Counted from the stretch's first letter, positions 17,287-27,927 are shown. The stretch is 64,000 bases of DNA from Pseudomonas sp. S30 (GCF_016518545.1 NZ_JACVTO010000013.1:62001-126000), one strand, 5' to 3'. Notes: generated from the sequence alone by a model not told the origin. Made by a program: numbers and translations.

Positions 17287-18639
17287 ATGAATACACCCCA
17301 AACCGCCGTCGGCCAATGCCTCGACGTCCAGGCTTTCATCAACGCCCAACCCCTTTCGCGCTATCAGTGGCGCGTGGTCATCCTGTGCTTTCTGATCGTG
17401 TTCCTCGATGGCCTGGACACCGCCGCGATGGGTTTCATCGCGCCGGCGCTGTCCCAGGAATGGGGCATCGACCGCGCGAGCCTGGGCCCGGTGATGAGCG
17501 CTGCGCTGATCGGCATGGTGTTCGGTGCCCTGGGCTCCGGTCCGCTCGCCGATCGCTTCGGCCGCAAGGGCGTGCTGGTGGGGGCAGTACTGGTGTTCGG
17601 CGGCTTCAGCCTGGCGTCGGCCTATGCTGGCAACGTCGATCAGTTGCTGGTGCTGCGTTTTCTCACCGGCCTGGGGCTAGGCGCAGGCATGCCCAATGCC
17701 ACTACGCTGCTGTCCGAATACACCCCCGAGCGCCTGAAGTCGTTGCTGGTCACCAGTATGTTCTGTGGCTTCAACCTGGGCATGGCGGCGGGCGGTTTCG
17801 TGTCTGCCAAGCTGATTCCTGCCTACGGTTGGCACAGCCTGCTGGTACTGGGCGGGGTGTTGCCGTTGCTGCTGGCGGTGGTGCTGCTGCTGTGGCTGCC
17901 GGAGTCGGCGCGCTTTCTGGTGGTGCGCAACCGTGGCAGCGATGCGGTGCGACGCACCCTCGCACCCATCGCCCCGACGGTGGTGGCGCAGGCTGGCAGC
18001 TTCAGCGTGCCTGAGCAGAAAGTGGTGGCTTCGCGCAACGTCTTCGCGGTGATCTTCTCCGGCCGCTATGGACCCGGCACGGCGCTGCTGTGGCTGACCT
18101 ACTTCATGGGCCTGGTGATCGTCTACCTGCTGACCAGCTGGCTGCCGACCCTGCTGCGCGACAGTGGCGCGAGCATGGAGCAGGCCGCGTTCATCGGTGC
18201 GCTGTTCCAGTTCGGCGGCGTGCTCAGTGCAGTCGCCGTAGGGTGGGCGATGGATCGATTCAATCCGCACAAGGTGATCGGGCTGTTCTACCTGATGGCC
18301 GGTGTGTTCGCCTACGCAGTGGGGCAGAGCCTGGGCAACATCACCATCACCGTACTGGCGATCCTGGTACTGATCGCCGGCATGTGCGTGAACGGCGCGC
18401 AGTCCGCCATGCCGTCGCTGGCCGCGCGTTTCTACCCCACCCAGGGGCGTGCCACCGGGGTGTCGTGGATGCTCGGTATCGGTCGTTTCGGCGCGATTCT
18501 CGGGGCCTGGAGCGGCGCGACCCTGCTGGGTCTGGGCTGGACCTTCGAGCAGGTGCTCACCGCGCTGCTGGTGCCGGCTGCACTGGCCACCGTCGGCGTC
18601 ATCATCAAGGGGTTGGTAAGCCACGCCGACGCCACCTGA
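17287..18639 (+). CDS. pcaK: 4-hydroxybenzoate/protocatechuate transporter (MFS, AAHS family)
   Basis: 450 residues with twelve predicted membrane helices. The helix-1 motif FLDGLDTAAMGF carries the Asp residues typical of the aromatic acid:H+ symporters, and the loop 2-3 motif is GPLADRFGRKG. The sequence closely follows the P. putida PcaK I remember; that protein imports 4-hydroxybenzoate and serves chemotaxis to it. ATG 17287 gives the known N-terminus MNTPQTAVGQ..., though the ribosome site (GGATAACG) is weak. Transcribed from a PcaR-box promoter and followed by a long hairpin at 18648-18682, so probably separate from pcaIJF. Confidence 0.95.
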   Translation: MNTPQTAVGQCLDVQAFINAQPLSRYQWRVVILCFLIVFLDGLDTAAMGFIAPALSQEWGIDRASLGPVMSAALIGMVFGALGSGPLADRFGRKGVLVGAVLVFGGFSLASAYAGNVDQLLVLRFLTGLGLGAGMPNATTLLSEYTPERLKSLLVTSMFCGFNLGMAAGGFVSAKLIPAYGWHSLLVLGGVLPLLLAVVLLLWLPESARFLVVRNRGSDAVRRTLAPIAPTVVAQAGSFSVPEQKVVASRNVFAVIFSGRYGPGTALLWLTYFMGLVIVYLLTSWLPTLLRDSGASMEQAAFIGALFQFGGVLSAVAVGWAMDRFNPHKVIGLFYLMAGVFAYAVGQSLGNITITVLAILVLIAGMCVNGAQSAMPSLAARFYPTQGRATGVSWMLGIGRFGAILGAWSGATLLGLGWTFEQVLTALLVPAALATVGVIIKGLVSHADAT

Positions 18640-18647
18640 ACATCTTT

Positions 18648-18682
18648 CTGCGTATGCCCACGCCGGTCGTGGGCCTACGCAG
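18648..18682 (+). terminator. Long hairpin after pcaK
   Basis: Arms 18648-18662 and 18668-18682 pair over 15 positions with one mismatch around a CCGGT loop. There is no T run, but the position just after pcaK and before the pcaI promoter suggests a terminator. Confidence 0.65.
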
Positions 18683-18724
18683 AGGGTCGACACGGGGTGG
18701 AATCCGTTATGACTCACTCAAACC

Positions 18725-18766
18725 GTTCGATCACCGCACCAAAGGTCGATTATCGGATTGTCGCAC
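18725..18766 (+). promoter_or_regulatory. PcaR-box region of the pcaI promoter
   Basis: 18725-18739 matches the PcaR box at 13 of 15 positions. A weaker copy at 18752-18766 matches 10 of 15 and keeps the TCGCAC end. The inverted core CGATTATCG lies between them at 18747-18755. Two spaced sites agree with the recalled model in which PcaR contacts both the -35 and -10 region. Confidence 0.7.
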
Positions 18767-18844
18767 CCCGGCGGCGTCCTTAATCTGACCCCCATCGCAG
18801 CCGCGCTGCATCCGTAATCGACTCAGCCTGACCAGGAGTCTGCA

Positions 18845-19693
18845 ATGGCAGCAATTCTCTCGCTTCACGATGCCGTGAAGCAGTTCGTCCACGATGGCGA
18901 CTGTGTCGCCCTCGAAGGTTTCACCCACCTGATTCCCACCGCCGCTGGCCATGAGATCATTCGTCAGGGCAAGCGCGACCTGACCCTGGTGCGCATGACC
19001 CCGGACCTGATCTACGACCAGTTGATCGGTGCTGGCTGCGCCCGCAAGCTGATTTTCTCCTGGGGCGGCAATCCGGGCGTGGGCTCGCTGCATCGCCTGC
19101 GCGACGCGGTGGAGAAGCAGTGGCCCCACGCTCTGGAAATCGAGGAGCACAGCCACGCCGACCTGGCCAACGCCTACGTCGCCGGCGCTTCGGGCCTGCC
19201 GTTCGCGGTACTGCGTGCCTATGCCGGTTCCGACCTGCCCAAGGTCAACCCGCTGATTCAGTCGGTCACCTGCCCATTCACCGGTGAAGTGCTGGCTGCC
19301 GTGCCCTCGGTGCGCCCGGACGTCACCGTGATCCATGCGCAGAAGGCCGACCGCAAGGGCAACGTGCTGCTGTGGGGCATTCTCGGGGTGCAGAAGGAAG
19401 CGGCGCTGGCGGCCAAGCGCTGCATCGTCACCGTGGAGGAAATCGTCGACGACCTGCAGGCTCCGATGAACGCCTGTGTGCTGCCGACCTGGGCGCTCAG
19501 TGCCGTGTGCCTGGTCCCAGGCGGTGCCCACCCGTCCTACGCCCACGGCTACTACGAACGCGACAACCGCTTCTACCAGGCCTGGGACCCGATCGCCCGC
19601 AGCCGCGAATCCTTCACCGCCTGGATCGACACCCACATCCGTGCCACCGCCGATTTCACCGAGTTCAAGCGCACACTGGAGGCCGTACAATGA
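18845..19693 (+). CDS. pcaI: 3-oxoadipate CoA-transferase subunit A (CatI type)
   Basis: 282 residues. With PcaJ it moves CoA from succinyl-CoA to beta-ketoadipate, giving beta-ketoadipyl-CoA. The length and the motif FSWGGNPGVGSLHR match the longer CatI-type subunits (about 280 residues) and not the short PcaI (about 231, from memory) of P. putida KT2440. ATG 18845 has AGGAG at 18834-18838. Its stop overlaps the pcaJ start (ATGA), so the two subunits are translationally coupled. Expressed from the PcaR-box promoter upstream. Confidence 0.92.
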   Translation: MAAILSLHDAVKQFVHDGDCVALEGFTHLIPTAAGHEIIRQGKRDLTLVRMTPDLIYDQLIGAGCARKLIFSWGGNPGVGSLHRLRDAVEKQWPHALEIEEHSHADLANAYVAGASGLPFAVLRAYAGSDLPKVNPLIQSVTCPFTGEVLAAVPSVRPDVTVIHAQKADRKGNVLLWGILGVQKEAALAAKRCIVTVEEIVDDLQAPMNACVLPTWALSAVCLVPGGAHPSYAHGYYERDNRFYQAWDPIARSRESFTAWIDTHIRATADFTEFKRTLEAVQ

Positions 19694-20468
19694 GCTACTC
19701 CACCTCCGAAATGATGACCGTGGCCGCGGCCCGCCGCCTGCGCAACGGCGCGGTCTGCTTCGTCGGTATCGGTCTGCCGTCCAAGGCCGCCAACCTGGCG
19801 CGGCTGACGTCCTCGCCCGATGTGGTGCTGATCTACGAGTCCGGCCCGATTGGCGCCAAGCCCAGCGTGCTGCCGCTGTCGATCGGCGATGGCGAGCTGG
19901 CCGAGACCGCCGACACTGTCGTGCCGACCGGCGAGATCTTCCGCTACTGGCTGCAGGGCGGGCGCATCGACGTGGGCTTCCTGGGCGCGGCCCAGGTCGA
20001 CCGCTTCGGCAACATCAACACCACCGTGGTCGGTGATTATCACGCCCCCAGAACCCGACTGCCGGGTGCTGGCGGCGCACCGGAAATCGCCGGCTCCGCC
20101 AAGCAGGTGCTGATCATCCTCAAGCAGTCGCCCCGAGCATTCGTCGAGACCCTCGACTTCGTCACCTCGGTCGGCCATGGCGAGGGCGGCGATTCGCGCA
20201 AGCGTCTGGGGCTGCCGGGTGAGGGACCGGTGGGCATCATCACCGACCTGTGCATCATGGAGCCGGAGGCGGGTAGCCACGAGTTCGTCGTCACCTCGAT
20301 CCACCCTGGCGTGACCCGCGAGCAGATCATCGCCGCCACGGGCTGGGCCATCCGCTTCGCCGACAGCGTGCCCACCACCGAGGCCCCGAGCGATGCCGAG
20401 CTGACCGCGTTGCGCGAGCTCGAAGCGCGTACGGCCGCCGCCCATGGCCAGAGCGCAGGAGAAGCCTG

Positions 20469-20469
<1 letters not shown>
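19690..20469 (+). CDS. pcaJ: 3-oxoadipate CoA-transferase subunit B (CatJ type)
   Basis: 259 residues from ATG 19690, which overlaps the pcaI stop by 4 bases. The active-site Glu of family I CoA-transferases is expected in the ESG motif ([13 protein letters not shown], around residue 50), the place of the classic S-E-N-G. The size again fits CatJ-type proteins (about 259) and not the short KT2440 PcaJ. Its stop overlaps the pcaF start (TGATG), so pcaI, pcaJ and pcaF form one tightly packed unit. Confidence 0.92.
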
Positions 20470-21671
<1,202 letters not shown>

Positions 21672-21694
21672 CCGCGCGGCCCGGACGAGTCAGG

Positions 21695-21713
21695 GCGCGC
21701 TGAGCAAGCGCGC
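21695..21713 (+). terminator. Hairpin in the pcaF-pcaT gap
   Basis: GCGCGCT (21695-21701), loop gagca, AGCGCGC (21707-21713). A perfect 7-bp stem without a T run; it could attenuate read-through into pcaT. No PcaR box is recognisable in this gap (21672-21818). Confidence 0.45.
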
Positions 21714-21818
21714 AGGCCTGGCAAATTCGGGCGCCGCCCGCCATGCGACCTATCGCTGAACGAGACTGTTACCGGGTATGTCTAGACTTCACGGTATCTC
21801 TCCAGGAGCAAGAAACCC

Positions 21819-23108
21819 ATGACCTCTGTTCACTACACAGGCGAAGAGCGCAAAAGCCGCATCTTCGCCATCGTCGGTGCCTCCTCGGGCAACCTGGTCG
21901 AATGGTTCGACTTCTACGTCTACGCCTTCTGCGCGATCTACTTCGCGCCGGCCTTCTTCCCCTCCGACGACCCCACCGTGCAATTGCTCAACACCGCCGG
22001 GGTGTTCGCCGCCGGCTTTCTGATGCGCCCGATCGGCGGCTGGATCTTCGGTCGTCTGGCCGACCGGCATGGCCGCAAGCACTCGCTGATGATCTCGGTG
22101 CTGATGATGTGCGCCGGTTCGCTGCTGATCGCCTGCCTGCCCACCTACGCCAGCATCGGCGCCTGGGCACCGGCGCTGCTGCTGCTGGCGCGGCTGGTCC
22201 AGGGCCTGTCGGTGGGCGGCGAGTACGGCACCACCGCTACCTACATGAGCGAGGTGGCCCTGCGCGGCCAGCGCGGCTTCTTCGCCTCGTTCCAGTACGT
22301 CACGCTGATCGGCGGCCAGTTACTGGCGGTGCTGGTGGTGGTGATCCTCCAGCAACTGCTCAGCGATGAGGAGTTGCGTGCCTGGGGCTGGCGCATTCCG
22401 TTCGTGGTCGGCGCCATCGCCGCGCTGGTGTCGCTGATGCTGCGCCGTTCGCTCAAGGAAACCAGCAGCGCCGAGACCCGCCAGGACAAGGACGCCGGCA
22501 GCATCGCCGGGTTGTTCCGCAACCATGGCGCCGCGTTCATCACCGTGCTGGGCTACACCGCGGGTGGCTCGTTGATCTTCTACACGTTCACGACCTACAT
22601 GCAGAAGTACCTGGTCAACACGGCCGGCATGAACGCCAAGAGCGCCAGCTTCGTGATGACCGGCGCGCTGTTCCTGTTCATGATCCTGCAGCCGGTGTTC
22701 GGCATGTTGTCCGACCGTATCGGACGGCGCAATTCGATGCTGTTGTTCGGGGCGCTCGGCACGTTGTTCACCGTGCCCCTGCTGATGGCCCTGAAGACCG
22801 TCAGCAGTCCGTTCATGGCCTTCGTGCTGGTGTCGCTGGCCCTGTGCATCGTCAGTTTCTACACCTCCATCAGCGGCCTGGTGAAGGCCGAGATGTTCCT
22901 GCCCCAGGTGCGTGCGCTGGGCGTGGGCCTGGCCTACGCCGTGGCCAACGCGGTGTTCGGCGGGTCTGCCGAATACGTGGCGCTGGGCCTGAAGAGCCTG
23001 GGCATGGAAAACACCTTCTACTGGTACGTGACGGGCATGATGGCCATCGCCTTCCTGTTCAGCCTGCGCCTGCCCAAGCAGGCGGCGTACCTGCACCACG
23101 ATCACTGA
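21819..23108 (+). CDS. pcaT: Dicarboxylic (beta-ketoadipate-type) MFS transporter
   Basis: 429 residues, twelve membrane helices, metabolite:H+ symporter branch of the MFS. It has the typical [14 protein letters not shown] helix-1 motif, [18 protein letters not shown] and a [10 protein letters not shown] motif in helix 5. The gene order pcaF-T-B-D-C and the family identify it as PcaT, recalled as a beta-ketoadipate uptake system. ATG 21819 has CAGGAGCAAG upstream. pcaB starts 9 bases after its stop, so pcaTBDC are probably one transcript. Confidence 0.93.
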   Translation: MTSVHYTGEERKSRIFAIVGASSGNLVEWFDFYVYAFCAIYFAPAFFPSDDPTVQLLNTAGVFAAGFLMRPIGGWIFGRLADRHGRKHSLMISVLMMCAGSLLIACLPTYASIGAWAPALLLLARLVQGLSVGGEYGTTATYMSEVALRGQRGFFASFQYVTLIGGQLLAVLVVVILQQLLSDEELRAWGWRIPFVVGAIAALVSLMLRRSLKETSSAETRQDKDAGSIAGLFRNHGAAFITVLGYTAGGSLIFYTFTTYMQKYLVNTAGMNAKSASFVMTGALFLFMILQPVFGMLSDRIGRRNSMLLFGALGTLFTVPLLMALKTVSSPFMAFVLVSLALCIVSFYTSISGLVKAEMFLPQVRALGVGLAYAVANAVFGGSAEYVALGLKSLGMENTFYWYVTGMMAIAFLFSLRLPKQAAYLHHDH

Positions 23109-23117
23109 GGCGCCTCG

Positions 23118-24479
23118 ATGAGCCACCCAGACAACCACCTGTTCGACGCCTATTTCACCGCGCCGGCCATGCGCGCGATCTTCTCCGACCAAGGCCGCTT
23201 GCAAGGCATGCTCGACTTCGAGGCGGCCCTGGCCCGTGCCGAGGCCAGTGTGGGGCTGGTGCCGCACACGGCGGTGCCGGCCATCGAGGCCGCCTGCAAG
23301 GCCGAGCGCTATGACGTCCAGGCCCTGGCCCAGGCCATCGCGGTGGCGGGCAACTCGGCGATCCCGTTGGTCAAGGCCCTGGGCCGGGTGGTGGCGACGG
23401 GCGTGCCCGAGGCCGAGCGCTATGTGCACTTGGGCGCGACCAGCCAGGATGTCATGGACACCGGTCTGGTCCTGCAACTGCGCGACGCCCTGGCGCTGGT
23501 CGAGGAGGATCTGGCCGGCCTGGCCGAGGCCTTGTCGCGCCAGGCCCTGCAGCACGCCGACACGCCGCTGGTGGGCCGCACCTGGCTGCAGCACGCCACG
23601 CCGGTCACCCTGGGCATGAAGCTGGCTGGCGTGCTGGGGGCGCTCACTCGTCATCGGCAGCGTCTGCGCGAGGTGCGCCCGCGCTTGACCTGCCTGCAGT
23701 TCGGCGGCGCCTCCGGCAGCCTGGCCGCATTGGGCAGCAAGGCACTGCCGGTCGCCGAAGCGCTCGCCGCGCAGTTGCACCTGAGCCTGCCCGAGCAACC
23801 CTGGCACACCCACCGCGACCGTCTGGTGGAGTTCGCCTCGGTGCTGGGGCTGGTGGCCGGTAGCCTGGGCAAGTTCGGTCGCGACGTCAGCCTGCTGATG
23901 CAGACCGAGGCCGGCGAAGTGTTCGAGCCCTCGGCGCCTGGAAAGGGCGGTTCCTCGACCATGCCGCACAAGCGCAATCCGGTTGGCGCGGCGGTGCTGA
24001 TCGCTGCCGCCACCCGCGTACCGGGGCTGCTGTCGACTTTGTTCGCCGCCATGCCTCAGGAGCACGAGCGCAGCCTGGGGTTATGGCATGCCGAGTGGGA
24101 AACCCTGCCGGAGATCTGCTGCCTGGTCTCGGGCGCCTTGCGCCAGGCGCGCATCATCGTCGACGGCCTGGAAGTGGATGCCGAGCGCATGCGCCGCAAC
24201 CTCGACCTGACCCAGGGCCTGGTGCTGGCCGAGGCGGTCAGTATCGTGCTGGCTCAGCGCCTGGGGCGTGACAAGGCCCATCACCTGCTGGAAACCTGCT
24301 GCCGCCGCGCGGTGGCCGAAGGGCGCCACCTGCGCGCCGTGCTTGGCGAGGATGCCGAGGTCGCCGGCCAGCTGAGCGCCGAAGAGCTGGACCGCCTGCT
24401 CGACCCTGCCCATTACCTGGGCCAGGCCCGCGTCTGGGTGGCGCGGGCGGTGGCCGAACATCAACGTTTCACTGATTGA
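23118..24479 (+). CDS. pcaB: 3-carboxy-cis,cis-muconate cycloisomerase
   Basis: 453 residues, the usual size for bacterial CMLE. It turns beta-carboxymuconate into gamma-carboxymuconolactone. It belongs to the fumarase/aspartase fold family; the signature loop GKGGSSTMPHKRNPVG is at about residues 274-289, and the other conserved segment GATSQDVMDT is near 115. Start ATG 23118 lies 9 bases after pcaT, and pcaD begins 11 bases after its stop. Confidence 0.96.
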   Translation: MSHPDNHLFDAYFTAPAMRAIFSDQGRLQGMLDFEAALARAEASVGLVPHTAVPAIEAACKAERYDVQALAQAIAVAGNSAIPLVKALGRVVATGVPEAERYVHLGATSQDVMDTGLVLQLRDALALVEEDLAGLAEALSRQALQHADTPLVGRTWLQHATPVTLGMKLAGVLGALTRHRQRLREVRPRLTCLQFGGASGSLAALGSKALPVAEALAAQLHLSLPEQPWHTHRDRLVEFASVLGLVAGSLGKFGRDVSLLMQTEAGEVFEPSAPGKGGSSTMPHKRNPVGAAVLIAAATRVPGLLSTLFAAMPQEHERSLGLWHAEWETLPEICCLVSGALRQARIIVDGLEVDAERMRRNLDLTQGLVLAEAVSIVLAQRLGRDKAHHLLETCCRRAVAEGRHLRAVLGEDAEVAGQLSAEELDRLLDPAHYLGQARVWVARAVAEHQRFTD

Positions 24480-24490
24480 AGGAGACCGCT

Positions 24491-25282
24491 GTGGCGCATG
24501 TGCAATTGGCCGATGGCGTACTGAACTATCGACTCGACGGCCCCGAAGATGCCCCGGTGCTGGTGCTGTCCAACTCATTGGGCACTGACCTGGGCATGTG
24601 GGACACGCAAATTCCTGCATGGTCCCGACACTTTCGCGTGCTGCGTCATGACACCCGCGGTCATGGCGGATCGCTGGTCAGCGAGGGGCCTTACAGCATC
24701 GAGCAATTGGGGCGCGACGTGCTGGCGCTGCTCGACCACCTGGACATTTCCCGTACGCATTTCTGCGGCTTGTCGATGGGCGGGTTGATCGGCCAGTGGC
24801 TGGGTATCCATGCCGGCCATCGCCTGGAGCGGTTGGTGGTGTGCAACACGGCGGCCAAGATCGGCTCCCCGGATACCTGGAACCCACGCATCGAGACCGT
24901 GCTGCGCGAAGGCGCGGCCGCCATGCGCGGCCTGCGCGATGCGTCCATCGAACGCTGGTTCACACCCGCCTGGGCGCGGGCCAACCCCGAGCAGGTCGCG
25001 CGCATCACCGAGATGCTCGCCAGCACCTCGCCGCAGGGCTATGCGGCCAACTGCGCGGCGGTGCGCGATGCCGACTTCCGTGACCAGTTGGACGCCATCG
25101 CAGTGCCCTTGCTGGTGATTTCCGGTGAAGCGGACGCCGTGACGCCACCCGCAGGCGGTCAGTTCATCCAGCAACGGGTGCAGGGCGCTCAATACGCTGG
25201 CTTCCCGGCTGCCCATCTGTCCAACGTCGAAGTCGGCGAGCCGTTCACCCGCCGCGTGCTCGACTTCCTGCTGGCCCGCTGA
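24491..25282 (+). CDS. pcaD: 3-oxoadipate enol-lactone hydrolase
   Basis: 263 residues, alpha/beta-hydrolase. It opens beta-ketoadipate enol-lactone to beta-ketoadipate. The nucleophile is Ser95 in GLSMGG; the acid Asp is in GEADAVTPP and the His in AAHLSNVE near the C-terminus. GTG 24491 is preferred over an upstream TTG because GGAG lies at 24481-24484 and the family protein starts with MAHxQLADG. It sits between pcaB and pcaC with 11- and 10-base gaps. Confidence 0.96.
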   Translation: MAHVQLADGVLNYRLDGPEDAPVLVLSNSLGTDLGMWDTQIPAWSRHFRVLRHDTRGHGGSLVSEGPYSIEQLGRDVLALLDHLDISRTHFCGLSMGGLIGQWLGIHAGHRLERLVVCNTAAKIGSPDTWNPRIETVLREGAAAMRGLRDASIERWFTPAWARANPEQVARITEMLASTSPQGYAANCAAVRDADFRDQLDAIAVPLLVISGEADAVTPPAGGQFIQQRVQGAQYAGFPAAHLSNVEVGEPFTRRVLDFLLAR

Positions 25283-25292
25283 GGAGCATCCC

Positions 25293-25685
25293 ATGGACGA
25301 AAAACAACGTTACCAAGCCGGCATGCAGGTGCGCCGCGCCGTGCTCGGCGATGCCCACGTGGACCGAAGCCTGGAGAAGCTCAACGACTTCAACGGTGAG
25401 TTCCAGGAGATGATCACTCGCCACGCCTGGGGCGATATCTGGACCCGTCCGGGGCTTGACCGCCACACCCGCAGCCTGATCACAATCGCCATGCTCATCG
25501 GCATGAACCGCAACGACGAACTCAAGCTGCATCTGCGCGCCGCGGCCAACAATGGCGTGACCCGCGAGCAGATCAAGGAAGTGATCATGCAGAGCGCGAT
25601 CTACTGCGGCATTCCTGCCGCCAACGCCACCTTCCACCTGGCCGAGTCGGTGTGGGACGAGCTCGGCGTCGAGTCGCGCGGCTAG
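25293..25685 (+). CDS. pcaC: 4-carboxymuconolactone decarboxylase
   Basis: 130 residues, an all-helical AhpD-like fold of the usual length. It decarboxylates gamma-carboxymuconolactone to the enol-lactone used by PcaD. The segments HAWGDIWTRPGLD and LKLHLRAAANNGVT are typical of PcaC, including the conserved His residues. Last gene of the pcaTBDC unit; ATG 25293 has GAGGAGC ahead, and a 10-bp hairpin follows at 25695-25729. Confidence 0.96.
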   Translation: MDEKQRYQAGMQVRRAVLGDAHVDRSLEKLNDFNGEFQEMITRHAWGDIWTRPGLDRHTRSLITIAMLIGMNRNDELKLHLRAAANNGVTREQIKEVIMQSAIYCGIPAANATFHLAESVWDELGVESRG

Positions 25686-25694
25686 GGCAGGGAA

Positions 25695-25729
25695 GGGGTT
25701 TCCATTCGGCAGGTCCCAGTGGAAACCCC
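25695..25729. terminator. Hairpin between pcaC and the convergent DUF962 gene
   Basis: GGGGTTTCCA (25695-25704) and TGGAAACCCC (25720-25729) pair perfectly over 10 bases around a 15-base loop. Placed between convergent genes, so probably a shared terminator; no strong T run. Confidence 0.65.
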
Positions 25730-25734
25730 CGCGT

Positions 25735-26259
25735 CTAGACCACCGCGGGCTTGCGGCGCATGGCTACAGGTCCGGCCCTGTCTTGCACCGCGCGCTTCAG
25801 CGCGGGACACAGACCGAGCATGAAGGCCAGCTCGGCCACCACGAACAGCGGCCCGATGATCAGCCCGCTCAGGTCATCGACGAATGCCGGTTTGCGTCCT
25901 TCGTAGGCGTGCCCGACGAACTGGATGATCCAGCCCACCACGAACGCACCCAATCCCACACTCAGCCATAGCCCAGTGGGCTGTTGCGCGAGCCATTGCC
26001 CGGCCCACAGGCACAGGCCCAGCAACGCGCCCATCACCAGCGCGAAGCGCAGGTCCAGGCGCCAGTAGAACACCACCGAAGCGGTGGCCAGCGCCAGCGC
26101 TGGCGAAAGCCACACACCTGCGACACTCCAGCCCGGCCGTGACAGCAGGATGCTCACGGCCAGCACGATCAGCGGTATGCCGACGAAATGCGTGACGATG
26201 TTGCGCGGGTCACGGTGATAGCCCGCGTACTGACTCAGATGATCGACGAGGTTTTTCAT
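25735..26259 (-). CDS. Mpo1-like (DUF962/YGL010w) membrane protein
   Basis: 174 residues with about four hydrophobic helices and conserved histidines, first in the segment RNIVTHFVGIPL and later in FVGHAYEGRKP. This is the pattern of the YGL010w/Mpo1 family. Yeast Mpo1 is an iron-dependent dioxygenase of 2-hydroxy fatty acids; whether bacterial members do the same is unknown. ATG 26259, preceded by GAGGGACAAT. Its place between pcaC and the porin recurs in P. putida by memory, but no link to aromatic catabolism is evident. Confidence 0.8.
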   Translation of the reverse strand: MKNLVDHLSQYAGYHRDPRNIVTHFVGIPLIVLAVSILLSRPGWSVAGVWLSPALALATASVVFYWRLDLRFALVMGALLGLCLWAGQWLAQQPTGLWLSVGLGAFVVGWIIQFVGHAYEGRKPAFVDDLSGLIIGPLFVVAELAFMLGLCPALKRAVQDRAGPVAMRRKPAVV

Positions 26260-26417
26260 TATTGTCCCTCCCTCTGGGCGTAGCCGCTTGCCTGACGATC
26301 AGGCAAAGGGTCGCTGGCGATGAGGATAGCCTGACTCCGATGGGTCTGGAATCTGTCAGCCGGAGTACAGGCGCATTTCACCCAGCGTTCGGCGCCATCG
26401 CGGCGCTCAAGCCGCGT

Positions 26418-27671
26418 TCACAGCAGATTCAGCGGATAGTTGACGATCAGCCGATTTTCGTCGAAGGCGTTGGTATTGAAGTCGCGGCGCATGGTCGAGT
26501 TGCGCCAGCGCACCGACAGGTCCTTGAAGGCGCCCGACTGTATCACATAGGCCAGCTCGGTTTCCCGCGCCCACTCCTTGCCGTCGCGAGTGCTGGCGGT
26601 GTGAACATTGTCGCCCTTGATGTACCGGTTCATCAGCGTCAGGCCAGGCACGCCCAGAACCGCGAAGTTGTAATCGTGGCGCACCTGCCAGGAGCGCTCC
26701 TTGGCGTTGTCGAAGCTGGAGTTGTAGCTGTCGTTGGCCAGGGTGCCACCACTAGCGCCATTGACCCGCATCCATTCGTCGTCGCCGCTGACCTGCTGCA
26801 GGCCCAGGTAGAAGGTATTGCCGCCATGGCGTGCGGAAAACAGCGCCGAGGCGGTGCGGTTGTCCAGCCGACCGGCTCGCGCGGCGCCGTCGTCCTTGCC
26901 GATGAAATAGCCCAGGTTGGCGCCGAGGGTCCAGTCGCCCAGGGGCTGGCTGTGCAACAGGTTCAGGTACTGCTGCTGGTAGATGTCTTTTAGCTGCGCG
27001 TGCCACAGGCCGACCTGGGTGCGCTTGTCGTTGAAGGCGTACTCGCCGCCCGCGAAGTTGAAGCGATCGGAGGTGAAGGCGGGGCGGCTGAACAGGGCCA
27101 GGTCGTCCATGCTGGCATCGTTGCGCGGGCTGTTGGCGCGGAACTGACCGCCATAGAGCGTCAGCCCGGCGATTTCCCGGGAAGTGATCTGGGCCCCGCG
27201 CAGGGTCTGCGGCAGCGAGCGGCCATCGTCGGCGCGCAGGATCGGCAGTACTGGCATCCATTCGCCGACCTTCAGTTCGGTTTGCGAAATCCGCGCCTTG
27301 AAGGCCACGCCCAGGCGCCCGAAGTCATCGGCCGGCCGGCCGTCGTCATGCACTGGCAGCAATTGCGTGCCGGCCGTGCCTTTACCGCCGTCGAGCTTGA
27401 GCGAGTAGAGGCCGAGCACGTCGACCCCAAAGCCCACGGTGCCTTGGGTAAAGCCAGAGCGGGCATCGAGGATGACGCTCTGCGTCCATTCCTCGGCCTT
27501 GCCCTGGGGCCGCGCGGGGTCGACGAAGTTGCGGTTGAAATAGAAGTTGCGCAGATTCAGGGTGGCCTTGGCATCGTCCGTGAAACCGCCATCGGCAGCC
27601 AGGGCCGGAAAGGTGCAGGACAGGGCCAGGAGGCCCGGCAGCCAGGTGCGTGCGGGTTGCAGAATGCTCAT
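26418..27671 (-). CDS. OprD-family outer-membrane porin, probably for aromatic acids
   Basis: 417 residues. A signal peptide ends around ALAADGGF, followed by an 18-strand-type barrel of the OprD superfamily ending in NYPLNLL. The family transports small carboxylates; the branch near pca genes resembles BenF/PhaK porins, so protocatechuate or 4-hydroxybenzoate are likely substrates. Supporting this, a PcaR-like box lies 147 bases upstream (27818-27832). A CA motif AAAAACAA (minus strand, 27686-27693) lies next to the start, suggesting catabolite repression. Substrate choice is inferred from context. Confidence 0.85.
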   Translation of the reverse strand: MSILQPARTWLPGLLALSCTFPALAADGGFTDDAKATLNLRNFYFNRNFVDPARPQGKAEEWTQSVILDARSGFTQGTVGFGVDVLGLYSLKLDGGKGTAGTQLLPVHDDGRPADDFGRLGVAFKARISQTELKVGEWMPVLPILRADDGRSLPQTLRGAQITSREIAGLTLYGGQFRANSPRNDASMDDLALFSRPAFTSDRFNFAGGEYAFNDKRTQVGLWHAQLKDIYQQQYLNLLHSQPLGDWTLGANLGYFIGKDDGAARAGRLDNRTASALFSARHGGNTFYLGLQQVSGDDEWMRVNGASGGTLANDSYNSSFDNAKERSWQVRHDYNFAVLGVPGLTLMNRYIKGDNVHTASTRDGKEWARETELAYVIQSGAFKDLSVRWRNSTMRRDFNTNAFDENRLIVNYPLNLL

Positions 27672-27817
27672 CGATGTTCGATCTCTTGTTTTTATGGGCG
27701 AGCCGAAGCGCTGCAGTGATCGCTGCAGATCGGCGCTAGGTGATGAACCTGTGCAACGTTGCGGGGCAAATGGTGCGTCAGACGCGCCGGGTCAGGCAAT
27801 TCGCCGGGCGCGGAACG

Positions 27818-27832
27818 GGGCGGTAATCGAAC
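27818..27832 (-). promoter_or_regulatory. PcaR-like box upstream of the porin gene
   Basis: On the minus strand this reads GTTCGATTACCGCCC, matching 12 of 15 positions of the recalled PcaR box, including the whole GTTCGAT left half. It precedes the porin start by 147 bases and would place the porin in the PcaR regulon. Confidence 0.55.
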
Positions 27833-27885
27833 GTATTATGGCGATAGCACCCGTGGAGGCTTCGCCTGCGATCAGCGCCAATGAA

Positions 27886-27908
27886 AAGCCCACCGCGAGG
27901 GTGGGCTT
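27886..27908 (-). terminator. Terminator of ttgABC
   Basis: AAGCCCAC (27886-27893) and GTGGGCTT (27901-27908) form an 8-bp stem. On the minus strand it is followed by TTTTCATT, a good intrinsic terminator 20 bases after the ttgC stop. Confidence 0.85.
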
Positions 27909-27927
27909 GGTGTCACAAGCCGAAGGC

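Noticed and set aside
21672..21818. Search for a PcaR box before pcaT
   Set aside because: No segment matches the 15-base box beyond a short ATCGC core; pcaTBDC control may come from elsewhere.
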